Shown here piece after piece: positions 22,361 to 32,722 of a DNA stretch of 64,000 bases. The stretch is from contig JAZAYU010000008.1 in assembly GCA_038501625.1 (NCBI GenBank), positions 11,284,938 to 11,348,937 on the forward strand, given 5' to 3'. Source of the DNA: Corbicula japonica. Taxonomy: Eukaryota > Mollusca > Bivalvia > Venerida > Cyrenidae. Numbering within the stretch: position 1 is the stretch's first letter; every line of letters begins with the position of its first letter. The notes beneath the pieces were generated by a model. The model did not search any database. It was not told the DNA's origin and saw only the letters and a program-made list of their open reading frames with translations. A program made the translations under genes and the position numbers.

Positions 22361-22437
22361 GGACCCGCAATAGCTCAGTCGGTTAGACCGCAAGTTAGCA
22401 AGCTATTGCACCTGGGGTCAATGGTTCGAGTCCTAAC
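22361..22437 (+). repeat. tRNA-like sequence (SINE head or tRNA pseudogene)
   Basis: It has an A-box-like TAGCTCAGTCGGTTAGACC at 22371 and a B-box-like GGTTCGAGTCC at 22423-22433. The T stem (AATGG/CCTAA) does not pair beyond two GC pairs and no good anticodon stem forms, so it is not a functional tRNA gene. Confidence 0.6.
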
Positions 22438-23414
22438 AAAGATTATGAAATATTAATTAATAATATATTACATAGTATGAAATTACTTAAATATTTAAAT
22501 CGTAAAAATTTTAAAGACATACTTGACTGTATATCAAACGACTTCTAGCCATTGCAACTTTAGTTCTTGATGATATAACTCCTTGTTTTTTTAGCGTTTG
22601 ACGTCTGCTGTTTGTTGAAATTCATAATCAGGTCTACTAAATCATGCAATCTCTTTAGATGAGAAATGTGTCAACAGATGTCCATACAAGCAACTGTAAC
22701 TCGTGACGGTAGTAGTTTTGTTGCATCAAAGCAAATAATATTTTGTTTTAGGTGAACGCCATCTTACACGACAAATACGGCACATCGTAGGTTCGCTTTG
22801 ATTGAGCCTGTTCATGAGCAGTAATAAAAGGCAAGTACTGCGCACGCAGACTAGCCATGGGTTGAGCACAACTAGATATTTACACAAGTAAACAGTACAA
22901 ATTTCGATCCATCTCAAATGATGTGTATATGACAGTGATCACGGAATTATCAATCGGATATTTCCAGAAAAATACCATTCCATGATCAGCGGCGTTTGGA
23001 ACTAAACAGAATAAAATTTGGACAGGGAATCTGAGAATATAACCCTGTGCATCACAGATAACGCCAAGGAAAACGTGATAATGCAGGAGAGGGGTGATTG
23101 AACAATATCCAAAGTTATGCACGCTGTAATATTGAAACATAGTCGCCGCATGGGACAAAAAAATGCGGAATATGGGACTTTGAAATGCATATTGTATGTA
23201 CGGCTGTAATCATTTACAAAATCTGTTCTTACGGAATTCATACATTCATTTGATATTATCTGATAATATTTTAGTTCAGTTGAACATACTCATCTGCGTG
23301 ACGATGGATTATCATAGATGGCAATGATTTAACACACACAAACCGTGCATGCTTCCAAGAAAAAGATCACAATTAATTTATTATTTTATAGCTTTTGTCT
23401 ACGAAGTACAACAA

Positions 23415-23847
23415 CAGGGGGTAGGACGTGGCAATGCATCTTTCGAGCGAGGGGGTTTGCTTATTGTGGACGAGCCAAGAAGAAAAAAAGAATATGTTAT
23501 TTTGACTTGATAAAATGCTAAAACCCAATATGGAAGTGCCCAGATGTCTGAAGATCAGTCTAAAATACCATATTTTTGGCGTGTTTACATTACCTTTACT
23601 GTATAAAACCTTCAATAACTTTTTTGTTACAAAACCTGTGTTCCTGAAACAGAGTGTCGAGGGTACCTTAGGCATCTGGTCGCAGAATGCACAGGTGGAC
23701 TTTAAATTAAATACAGTATGAAGGCACTTACCTCGCAAAATAAATCCGTTTTATTTGAAAAATGCCCACTAAACCGCCATTTTCATCCCAATGCAACATT
23801 TTCCTCGCTTAACTATCTTCGGATGCAGTGCCACGTCCTACCCCCTG
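23415..23847. mobile_element. 433-bp MITE, TIR CAGGGGGTAG, TSD AACAA
   Basis: CAGGGGGTAGGACGTGGCA at the left is a perfect inverted copy of the right end (19 bp, similarity to about 26 bp). AACAA flanks both sides (23410-23414, 23848-23852). The first ten bases equal the subterminal CAGGGGGTAG of the 9579-17000 element, and both have 5-bp duplications, so they may be related families. ORFs crossing it are not gene-like. Confidence 0.75.
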
Positions 23848-24589
23848 AACAATATGCAAACGTTCTTCATCAGATCATCGCTTCATGTAATTTCAATATA
23901 AATCGATCATGAAAATGAAGAATTTGCTATAATGCCTTTATGGTGCTATACTGTAGAAAACAGAAAAAAGAAACGCATACTAAAATTGTTTTCTGTGTAT
24001 CTTCAGAACATAATTCATGGTAACCTTGTGACAGGGAGTTCACTGTCAGGTTAGATCTTTATTAAAATAACTGTCACTGTTAGAATTTTGTTTCATTGGT
24101 ATTGCTCTGCAACATTTGTATTTCAGTGTGTGATATGTTTTACCTATGTGACAGCAGGTATGTAACAAATTAAAAGGCTTCCGTAGAAGTGTTATTGGGC
24201 TAAAAAGCTTTGGTGGTAAGTATATTACATAATTATGCAAAATGACATTCTGACACTAAACATGCTTGCTAATATAGGGGTTTCATTAAACTTATGTCCA
24301 AAAATCTTGGATTTAGCCATGCTCGTCTCAGCAGTAATGAATAACGGCGACTGCACTATATTTATTGCCAGCTAAATGGTGATCATGCATCTAAGACAGG
24401 CTACATTATTTCTAGACAACTTACGAAATAAAGAATATGATTATTTTATTCAGTTAATCCAGATAACCCTTTTCCATGAACAAGCTCAATCAAACCGAAC
24501 CTGCAATATTTTCATATTTGTCGTGTTCGATGGCTTTCAACGTTCCCTTTTCATCTATTTGTACATTCACGACAGCATTGTCTCAAAAA

Positions 24590-24880
24590 AAGTGAAATAT
24601 CAGGAATTGCCACATCAAGACAACACAGCCACCCACGCAGCAGCCAAAGAGTACAAATGAAAGGAGACCATGGGTTTATCAAATGATCAATTGCAAATGA
24701 GACACCGCAAACAACTAATAAAAATGAGAACCTGAGGGGTTACCGCCTTGAAATGGTCATTGGCAAAACAATTTTTAAAATGGGTCTTTTAACCAGGATC
24801 TAAGGTGCACCAAAAGTCCTGGATTGATTAAAATATGCCTCCTCCCAAACGAAAGTGTGCCTGCCAAAACTTCTTCATTA
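24590..24880 (-). repeat. Repeat family A fragment
   Basis: Minus-orientation partial copy: 'tcaggaattgccac', then 'atgagaacctgaggggttaccgcc', then 'aaccaggatctaaggtgcacc', matching family A in reverse. Confidence 0.7.
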
Positions 24881-25571
24881 TAATATTTTCCGGAGACTTA
24901 GTCTGAATATGTCAATGATGAAGACGATGATGATGTTGTGGTTTTAATGTTTTGTTGCTGTTAATAATGACTATGACTAAACAAAAATGATGATGATAAA
25001 GATGATAACGATGGAGTGTTTTAATGTCTTTTTGCTCTGATTGTGACTAAAATGAAGATGATGACGAAAATGATGATGATGATGATATTTTTCTCATATT
25101 CTTCTTTTTAATTATATTCTTTAAAGAATTTGTAAATGTATTTTGCCGATTTTGCTAGAAATGGTTAAAGAACTTGTTTAAAAATGACTGTTGTCTATAT
25201 TTATCATTCATTTTTTAACTTCCTGTTAAACCTGTTAATACCTGTTTTTGACAATTTTAGAATGAACATGCAATGCAAAAAGATGAAGCAGGTGTAACAT
25301 CGAGGGTCTTGTTTAGTTTATGACACGCGGTTATTGTATAGTTGTGCCAGAGAGACTGAGGCAGCATGTCACTGACCACGTTCTCGTTATCTCGGAATAA
25401 ACAGGAAATGTGCGACTGCAGTAAAAAAAACCATAACGTTCTTTGCACATCTTTAAATTTGGTTTAATTAATCTTTTTTTGCAATTTCATAGAAATCCGG
25501 AGATTTAATCTATAAATCCGGAGATCCGGAGAAGTAACTTAATATCCTGAGATTTCGGATAAAGTCCGGAG
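24858..25571 (+). mobile_element. Probable hAT-like MITE containing duplicated block, copy 2
   Basis: The left end (GCCTGCCAAAACTTCTTC) and right end (CCGGAGATTTGGCAGGCCTG, to about 25571) are inverted, consistent with a CAGGCCTGCCAAA terminal repeat. Copy 1 at 19377 keeps the full CAGGCCTGCC left end but lacks the right end. No TSD was found, so the boundaries are approximate. Confidence 0.5.
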
Positions 25572-25834
25572 ATTTGGCAGGCCTGATTTTGGTTGAATTG
25601 ATCACGTGACAATCCCCAAAACCACCCCGGCTTTACGCGGGAAATACAAAAATGCTAACCTATGCGCGTCGCATAGGATAGGAAACACCATTTATATATC
25701 TTTTTTTATAAAATATTGGTTTGAAATATTTCGGGTGTAAATCAATCTTTGAGCTTCAAATAATGATATTCAACTGATTAATTACCCTTTTCGCAAATCT
25801 GTTCCATTCATCAATCCTGCACATCTCCCTTTAA

Positions 25835-26110
25835 CTCTGAAGAAAATCCATTGATCCAAAAATACTTGATGGGCATCGTCGCAGTATGTTTGTCCATGTT
25901 TGTTTCAAGTTTCAAGTTTCATAAAATTCTTCCTGCTAGTTATCGGCAAACGGCTGCTGACGGATTTTTTTTATTTTTCATAAAATAAAGGGCAATAACT
26001 CTGAAGAAAATTGATCCAAAAAAACTTGACGGGCATCATCACAGTATGTTGGTTTATATTAATTCAAAGTTTTAGCTTTCCAAAAAGCTAGTCGGTCATT
26101 AGCAGATAAA
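25835..26110 (+). repeat. Two-unit tandem repeat, host of the TTAA element
   Basis: A unit of about 150 bp: 'actctgaagaaaat', 'ttgatccaaaaa-acttga-gggcatc-tc-cagtatgtt' and 'cataaaataaagggca'. The first unit is split by the 6.75-kb element, with its front part at 19000-19074. The second unit (about 25940-26100) is continuous. Confidence 0.75.
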
Positions 26111-27194
26111 CTAATAGAATATGTGTGTATTCGTACTTGCATTTACTTTTGGACCACCGGAAGTCAAGGATTTGTCCAGTTTTCTGTCGGTCAATGTCAC
26201 GTAGATTGTATCTGACAAACCATTTGTGAATTTAGTTGTAGTTTCATGTTTCAAGTTTATTTCCAATTACATTTCTCTGTATGTACAACACATAAACAAA
26301 AGAACATATATACATTACAAATGCTGTTACTTTAAGCATGCAAACAAAGTTGAACGGCTGATGTTTATTTTGACGTGTATCGGCAAAAGACATTAATATA
26401 AATAATCATGTTTCTGGTAGACGCAACTCATTATTCAGGACGTGTAGAAATAATGACGTTGTTTAAGCACCATCAAATTGGATGAATATGTTACATTAAC
26501 ACGAATGCTCACAGAGGTACCATAGAACTTTCCACAGTCGATGCTTATTTGTACAGTGAGCAGAAAAGCGATGCTCATAATATTCAGTATTCATTACCAA
26601 CATAAAGTGTAGTTTAAGTTAAGTCAGTAGATCTGGTCAAACTTGAAGTTGACGAGCGTTAGAAGACAATAAATTAGGATGCAGATGCATTTATTATTTT
26701 CACTTAAGCTTTATGTTGCTCATATCTTTTGTTTTAGTTAGAATGATTTTCTCTGAAACTATTACAAAAACTCGAGAAGCAATATTTGTATTTAAATTAA
26801 TCTATGATCAAAGAAATTGTCGTTATGCTTCTGTTCTGAAAATTCTTCACAACTACCTCTTTACTTTAAAGGCTGATTTTGCATTGCTTGCAGTATATTC
26901 TAGTAGAAAGCACTCACATAGAAATGATAGTGCTTGTGTTGTCTACCTTACTGTACTTTTCAAAATAATGTTATTGTTTAGTATCAACCCAAGACCGAAT
27001 CCAGATCCGTTATATTTCATGTGTATGGGGAAGCAGACATTGGGGTCAGGGGTATCCCCGGAAATCTTTTACAAGTTAAACTCAATTTAGATTGCAACTG
27101 CGAACAGTCCAACCGTTCACAATAGATCCCAAGAAGAGAACGCATAGATAGATGCGGTTTTGAGATGGAATCGGGGAATCAAAACAAATCACTT
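26111..27194. other. Non-coding
   Basis: AT-rich. An ORF of 125 codons at 26713-27090 shows no domain, and most of its codons reflect AT-rich composition. No feature is supported. Confidence 0.4.
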
Positions 27195-27675
27195 CAAGAA
27201 GCTCCTAGAAGCTCGATTTGTTTCTTTTATCCCTGTCATCGTGTTCTTGCTGATTTTACTCCAGGAGCTCTGGTCTCGGTAAGATCATCGAGTACCGGCC
27301 CTTTGGCTTTGCAATGCTATTAGATTATTATGTTTTATATGTTTGTTTGCTTTTGCATGCAACCTTGTTGAGCCGATAAGTGGGTTGGAGTGATTTCACC
27401 AAGACAACTTGTATTTGTTTTGTGATATGAGAACCTGTTGGAGCAAGTGTGAGGTTGGTGCACCCTAGAACCTGGTACCCCCAGTGGCAAGTTGATTTGC
27501 CACTGACCGTTCCAAGGCGGTAACCCCTCAGGTTCTCATTTTTGTTAATTGTTGGTGGTGTCTCTTTTGAAACTGATCATTTTATTAACCATGCTCTCTC
27601 CCTCTCTTCTTCTTGACTGTGTGGGAGGCTGTTTTTTCTGAATGTGGCGATTCCTGATATGCATATTTCACCTTT
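27195..27675 (+). repeat. Dispersed repeat family A, copy 2
   Basis: Parallel to 8620-9112 from GAAGCTCGATTTGTTTC to GGCGATTCCTGATATGCATA, with indels. It carries an extra segment 'tccctgtcatcgtgttcttgctgattt' that copy 1 lacks. Confidence 0.85.
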
Positions 27676-27960
27676 TTTCGTATTTCTTTGAATATTCAAG
27701 GGCAAAGGCAAATTTTGAATATTGGGGCGCGGGGTTTTTGTAACATATATTACATTCATTATCACTTGAATGAAATAAACATAATTTAGGTAAGGTCATG
27801 TGAACTACAAAACCTAAAAACAAAAAAGGTAATTTTAACTTTTTATATAACTTTGCTAACCAAAGGTTTTTAGTGATTCGGATTGCCTACACAAAATGTA
27901 CTTTTCAACTATCCATGACATAGTTTTAATATTCTATGATTTACCACTATAAAATTCAAA
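27676..27960. other. Non-coding
   Basis: AT-rich sequence between repeats; nothing recognised. Confidence 0.4.
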
Positions 27961-27969
27961 TTATCAAGA

Positions 27970-28420
27970 TTCCATGAATTTTCCAGACAATACTCGTTTT
28001 CCATGACTTTTCAAGATCTGTGCAAACCTTGCAATCAGCAATCCCAAGCGAGCTTTCCACAAGTTAAAATCAACATTCCATGAATTTTCTAGGCAATACT
28101 CGTTTTCCATGACTTTTCCAGATCTGTGCAAACCCTGCCATCAGCAATCCCAAACGAGCTCTCTTCACGTTCTTACTATACGCCAAGTTTCATGTCAATT
28201 CGATGAACCGAACTCAAGTTAATCGCCGGAAACCAAATTTCTATTTTAGTAACGGTGACCTTGACCTTTGACGGACCGACCCCAAAAGCAATCCTAAGCA
28301 AGCCATCCAGCTGTTCTAACTATACACTAAGTTTCATGTCAATACCATGAACCGAACTCAAGTTAATCGCCGGAAACCAACAAGTTTGACGCCCGCCCGC
28401 CCAACGACGAACACTATTCT
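27970..28420 (+). repeat. Degenerate tandem repeats with 'gaccttgacctttgac'
   Basis: Two units with 'ttccatgaattttc', 'aatactcgttttccatgacttttc' and 'agatctgtgcaaacc' lie about 107 bp apart (27972, 28077). Two units with 'aagtttcatgtcaat' and 'gaaccgaactcaagttaatcg' lie about 145 bp apart. The end 'ttgacgcccgcccgcccaacgacgaac' resembles the 'gacggacgacgg' ends of the Helitron-like elements, so this may be a decayed relative. Confidence 0.6.
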
Positions 28421-29330
28421 AATAACCTGTTGTTGTTTTTTTTTTCAAATACCTGGTTGAAAACAAGAAAATATGCGAGAACCAGCAATATATTACATGT
28501 TGAAGTTCTTAAGTTCTAGCAATACCAGCATTACTCTACGAAATAGTTGAAGATCAGAATAGTAAATACAATATTTTTGAGTCCCTGTCAGGCTGCTCAT
28601 CTCCCCCTCCCACACAAATACAATTACAGCTTGTTTTCGTTGTTTCTCTACAATTTCTAACAAAAAAAAGTGTTCGACGAAGAAATAGTGTTTGACAAAC
28701 CTAACAAGTTTGGTACTTTCAAGTCAATTATTAATAATGTTTGCAAAATGGTAAGATTTATCACCAGCTTAAATGCATTCCTTTAAAAAAAGGAAATATA
28801 AAATAAGTAAACTAGTTTTATTTCAAAGTGGCTTAAAGTTTTAATTTCTGTGCCATGTGTTTTTGGTTATAAGGTTATGCTCATGACCGACTAGCTTTTT
28901 GTAAACTTTTGTTTACAGACAGCTTTTCCCGCCAAAGTCGGATATTCGTTAGTCTCTAAGAAATCCATAAACGGTGTCTTGCTTTTAATGAACAAAATCC
29001 AGATAACGGAACGAATCTATTTCATATATAGCATCATCCTGAACAGTTGTTTGATTCAAATAAAGTATCAGCTCAACTTATATGCAACTAATATTTTGCT
29101 ATAAAGGTTTGCCTCACGTGACTTTCTAAAAAAAAGACGCATAACATTATTTCTATACCCTGTAGAAAATACAACACACGTATAAATTAAACATGTCGTT
29201 ATAGATGAGCTCAATTTCTGATTTGCCGTAAATACAATGTCCGAATATAGTTTCATCAACATTTAGAAGACTTTTCTTGCAAATAGGGGGAACGGAATAG
29301 CATTCTCAAGCTTTAGACTGGCGGCTTTGT
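28421..29330. other. Non-coding
   Basis: AT-rich, no exon or repeat boundary recognised. Confidence 0.4.
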
Positions 29331-29700
29331 CTAAAGTGACCACGTCCGGTGCTGCTGTTAACCGGTGTTACTCTTCAAAGTTCAAGATTGGTTTCTTATA
29401 TTATGTAGGTCATCAGGATGACCGACAATTAATGTCTTTTCTAATAAACGTCTTCTCTATATGTCAAGCAATCAAACATCAGCCTATACACTATTCTTTT
29501 GCATGCGTCTTAGAAACAGGTGACATAGTCTAAATTATCCGTTCCGTCTGGAACGTGAGTCACTGTTAACCGGTGTTCAGGCTAAAGATCTCAAGTTTGG
29601 TCGATTATAATATGTCGGTCATCAGGATGACCGACAACAAGTTTCGCGAAATTCTACCGGCTGGTTACCAAAATGGTCTGTAGACGGAAAAGTGTGACGG
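29330..29700 (+). repeat. Repeat pair with hairpin motif
   Basis: Two diverged units share 'gctgttaaccggtgtt', 'aaagt-caagttTGGT' and a hairpin: GGTCATC-AG-GATGACC at 29408-29423, and GTCGGTCATC-AG-GATGACCGAC at 29614-29635 with perfect 10-bp arms. The second ends in 'gtgacggacgaacggacaacgcc', again like the ends of the Helitron-like elements. Confidence 0.6.
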
Positions 29701-30144
29701 ACGAACGGACAACGCCATTTCATTATACCCATCCCGATTTCATCAAATCAGTTGCTTGAGATCTTAGACTGGTTTCCATGCTCAGTTTTATAACCTTCAA
29801 ATCAAGTAAACTGATAATCTGACTATCATTATCAGAACTGTTTCCTAACATAAACAGTAGCTGTTATTCAATCTTTATGCAACTTAGATACTTTTTCTGT
29901 GGATACAAAGGCTATGAAAAAAATAAGTTTGACCAGTCAACATTGCAGACCGAGTTGCAGCTGTATCCATGTTGTTGCATGAATTGTGAAAACTGCAATT
30001 AACTGCAAGCTATCTGAAGGAGTCACAGTCGAGTTTGAAATCTCATATCTGGTCTTTCCCCTAAACCATCATGAACCTGTGTTTGCTTCTGCTCTGTGTC
30101 TCAGTGAGTTGAATACTTATGTTAAGTTGTTTCACAATTACTCA
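29701..30144. other. Non-coding
   Basis: No supported feature. Confidence 0.4.
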
Positions 30145-30720
30145 AGAAAAAATTTAAATGTGCGTATCAGGAATAGCCACACTAAGAAAACGTAGACTGT
30201 CCACACAGCCAAAGTTGCAAAGAGAAACAGAGAGTATAGATTCATAATTTGACCAATTTCGAAATGAGACACCATTAACAACCAATAATAAAGAAAATAT
30301 GTGGGGTTGCCTTTTGGAACGGTCAGTGGCAAAAAATGTCACTAAAGGTTAAAACCAGGTTGATGTTGCTCCAACCTCACACTTGTCCCAACAAATTTTC
30401 GTATAAACAAATAAGTACAAGTGGTCTCGGTGAACTTGCTCCATCAAACCCATTATCATGACAATGTTGCATAAAACAAAGATCTAAAACAATAGAATCT
30501 AAAGTCATTTTCACGCAAAAAAAGTTGGAGACTCATTGTCCTTACTGAGAGAGTACCTGGTCCCAAGGTTATAAAACTCAGAATGGAAACCAGTCTCAAA
30601 TCTCAAAAATCTGATTGGCTGTAATGGCGACCGGAGTCAAATTACCAAGACACTATTTTCAGGAATAAAAAACGGAGCTTCTACGTTTTATAAAAGATCT
30701 CCATGTCTCCATGTAAACCT
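30145..30720 (-). repeat. Dispersed repeat family A, copy 3 (inverted)
   Basis: Reverse orientation: 'gcgtatcaggaatagccacac', then 'ggttgccttttggaacggtcagtggcaa', then 'gagcttctacg' and 'aagatctcc-tgtaaacct'. The Helitron-like element starts directly at its end. Confidence 0.8.
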
Positions 30721-30779
30721 TAAACAAGAGGGCCATGATGGCCCTATATCGTTCACCTGACTACAAAAGTACTCTCAGC

Positions 30780-32490
30780 TTGTGGTTTCAGACAAGAAGA
30801 TTTTTTAAAGTTTTTCCTATATAAGTCTATGCAAAATGAAGTGACCCCTGGGGCGGGGCCAATTTTGACCCCAGGGAAATACTTTGAACAATCTTTGTAG
30901 AGTTCCACTAGAGGATGCTAAATGCCAAATATCTAAGCTCTACGCCTTGTGGTTTCAGACAAGAAGATTTTTAAAGTTTTTCCCATATAAGTCTATATAA
31001 AATGAAGTGACCCCTGGGGCGGGGCCAATTTTGACCCCAGGGAAATCATTTGAACAATCTTTGTAGAGTTCCACTAGAGGGTGCTAAATGCCAAATATCT
31101 AAGCTCTAGGCCTTGTGGTTTCAGACAAGAAGATTTTTAAAGTTTTTCCTATATTAGTATATATAAGTCTATGTAAAATGAAGTGACCCCTGGGGCGGGG
31201 CCAATTTTGACCCCAGGGAAATAATTTGAACAATCTTTGTAGAGTTCCACTAGAGGGTGCTATGTGCCAAATATCTAAGCTCTAGGCCTTGTGGTTTCAG
31301 ACAAGAAGATTTTTAAAGTTTTTCCTATATAAGTCTATGCAAAATGAAGTGACCCCTGGGGCGGGGCCAATTTTGACCCCAGGGAAATCATTTGAACAAT
31401 CTTTGTAGAGTTCCACTAGAGGATGCTAAATGCCAAATATCTAAGCTCTAGGCCTTGTGGTTTCAGACAAGAAGATTTTTAAAGTTTTTCCTATACAAGT
31501 CTATATAAAATGAAGTGACCCCTGGGGCGGGACCAATTTACACCCCTGGGAAATAATTTGAACAATCTTTGTAGAGTTCCATTAGAGGATGCTAAATGCC
31601 AAATATCTAAGCTCTAGGCCTTTTGGTTTCAGACAAGAAGATTTTTAAAGTTTTTCCTATATTAGTATATATTTAGTCTATGTAAAATGAAGTGACCCTG
31701 GGGCGGGGCCAATTTTGACCCCAGGGAAATCATTTGAACAATCTTTGTAGAGTTCCACTAGAGGGTGCTAAGTGCCAAATATCTAAGCTCTAGGCCTTGT
31801 GGTTTCAGACAAGAAGATTTTTAAAGTTTTTCCTATATAAGTCTATGCAAAATGAAGTGACCCCTGGGGCAGGGCCAATTTTGACCCCAGGGAAATAATT
31901 TGAACAATCTTTGTAGAGTTCCACTAGAGGATGCTAACTGCCAAATATCTAAGCTCTAGGCCTTGTGGTTTCAGACAAGAAGATTTTTGAAGTTTTTCCT
32001 ATATAAGTCTATGCAAAATGAAGTGACCCCTGGGGCAGAGCCAATTTTGACCCCAGGGAAATAATTTGAACAATCTTTGTAGAGTTCCACTAGAGGATGC
32101 TAACTGCCAAATATCTAAGCTCTACGCCTTGTGGTTTCAGACAAGAAGATTTTTAAAGTTTTTCCAATATAAGTCAATGTAAAATGAAGTGACCCCTGGG
32201 GCGGGGCCAATTTTGACCCCAGGGAAATCATTTGAACAAACTTTGTAGAGGTCCACTAGAGGATGCTAAATGCCAAATATCTTAGCTCTAGGCCTTGTGG
32301 TTTCAGACAAGAAGATTTTTAAAGTTTTTCCTATATAAGTCTATGTAAAATGAAGTGACCCCTGGGGCGGGGCCAATTTACACCCCAGGGAAATAATTTG
32401 AACAAACTTTGTAGAGTTCCACTAGAGGATGCTAAATGCCAAATATCTAAGCTCTAGGCCTTGTGGTTTCAGACAAGAAGATTTTTAAAG
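30780..32490 (+). repeat. 166-bp tandem array, eleven landmarks
   Basis: GACAAGAAGATTTT recurs at 30791, 30958, 31124, 31300, 31466, 31632, 31808, 31974, 32140, 32306 and 32472. Spacing is 166-167 bp except two 176-bp units that carry the same 10-bp insertion (TTAGTATATA type). The unit includes GTGACCCCTGGGGCGGGGCC and TTTGACCCCAGGG. Confidence 0.95.
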
Positions 32491-32501
32491 TTTTTTCTTT
32501 C

Positions 32502-32517
32502 GGTTGCCATGGCAACC
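32502..32517. promoter_or_regulatory. Perfect X-box-like palindrome in element B1
   Basis: GGTTGCCATGGCAACC is a 16-bp perfect palindrome and contains GTTGCCATGGCAAC, the ideal two-half-site motif for RFX factors. A second copy is at 54564-54579 in a related element. Binding is not shown by sequence. Confidence 0.6.
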
Positions 32518-32722
32518 AGAGTTCTGCATGGAATTGATTTCTTTGAACAACTTTGGAAGAGCTTCATGCAAGGAACATTCCTGCCAAGTTTCAGCAAGAT
32601 TGGCCAAGGAGTTCACGAGAAGAAGTCGTTTGAAGAAAAAGTTGACGACACACGGACGGACGACGGACATCAGGCGATCACAAAAGCTCACCATGAGCAC
32701 TTCGTGCTCAGGTGAGCTAAAA

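Larger units (their letters stand above)
19079..25830. mobile_element. 6.75-kb TTAA-flanked element with 15-bp TIRs
   Basis: The termini AGGGAGATGTGCAGG (19079-19093) and CCTGCACATCTCCCT (25816-25830) are perfect inverted repeats, each next to TTAA (19075-19078, 25831-25834). The flanks match an uninterrupted repeat next door: the left flank ends 'cataaaataaagggca' and the right flank begins 'actctgaagaaaat', and the two are contiguous at 25979-26010. This is an empty site. TTAA duplication is typical of piggyBac and Kolobok transposons. No transposase is recognisable inside; the cargo is non-coding sequence and smaller repeats. Confidence 0.75.
30723..32722 (+). mobile_element. Helitron/pearl-like non-autonomous element B1
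   Basis: Left end AACAAGAGGGCCATGATGG, with a hairpin AGGGCCA-TGA-TGGCCCT (30729-30745) and GTTCACCTGA. Right end 'gacggacgacggacatcagg', then hairpin GAGCAC-TTC-GTGCTC (32695-32709) and AGGTGAGCTAAAA. CACCTGA and its complement TCAGGTG form short subterminal inverted repeats. The core is a 166-bp tandem array. There is no TSD or coding capacity. Hairpin near the end, conserved flanks and tandem core match the bivalve pearl/CvA and Helentron-derived elements; that assignment is inferred from structure. Confidence 0.8.

Noticed and set aside
22361..22437. Functional tRNA gene
   Set aside because: A and B boxes are present, but the T stem and anticodon stem do not pair; it is better read as a SINE head or pseudogene.
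23373..23738. 121-codon minus-strand ORF
   Set aside because: It crosses the boundary of the 433-bp MITE at 23415, so it is not one functional unit.
26713..27090. 125-codon ORF as a gene
   Set aside because: No domain, AT-driven composition, no splice or context support.
30780..32490. CRISPR-like array
   Set aside because: The period is 166 bp and the whole unit is conserved, with no spacers; it is a satellite inside a transposable element.
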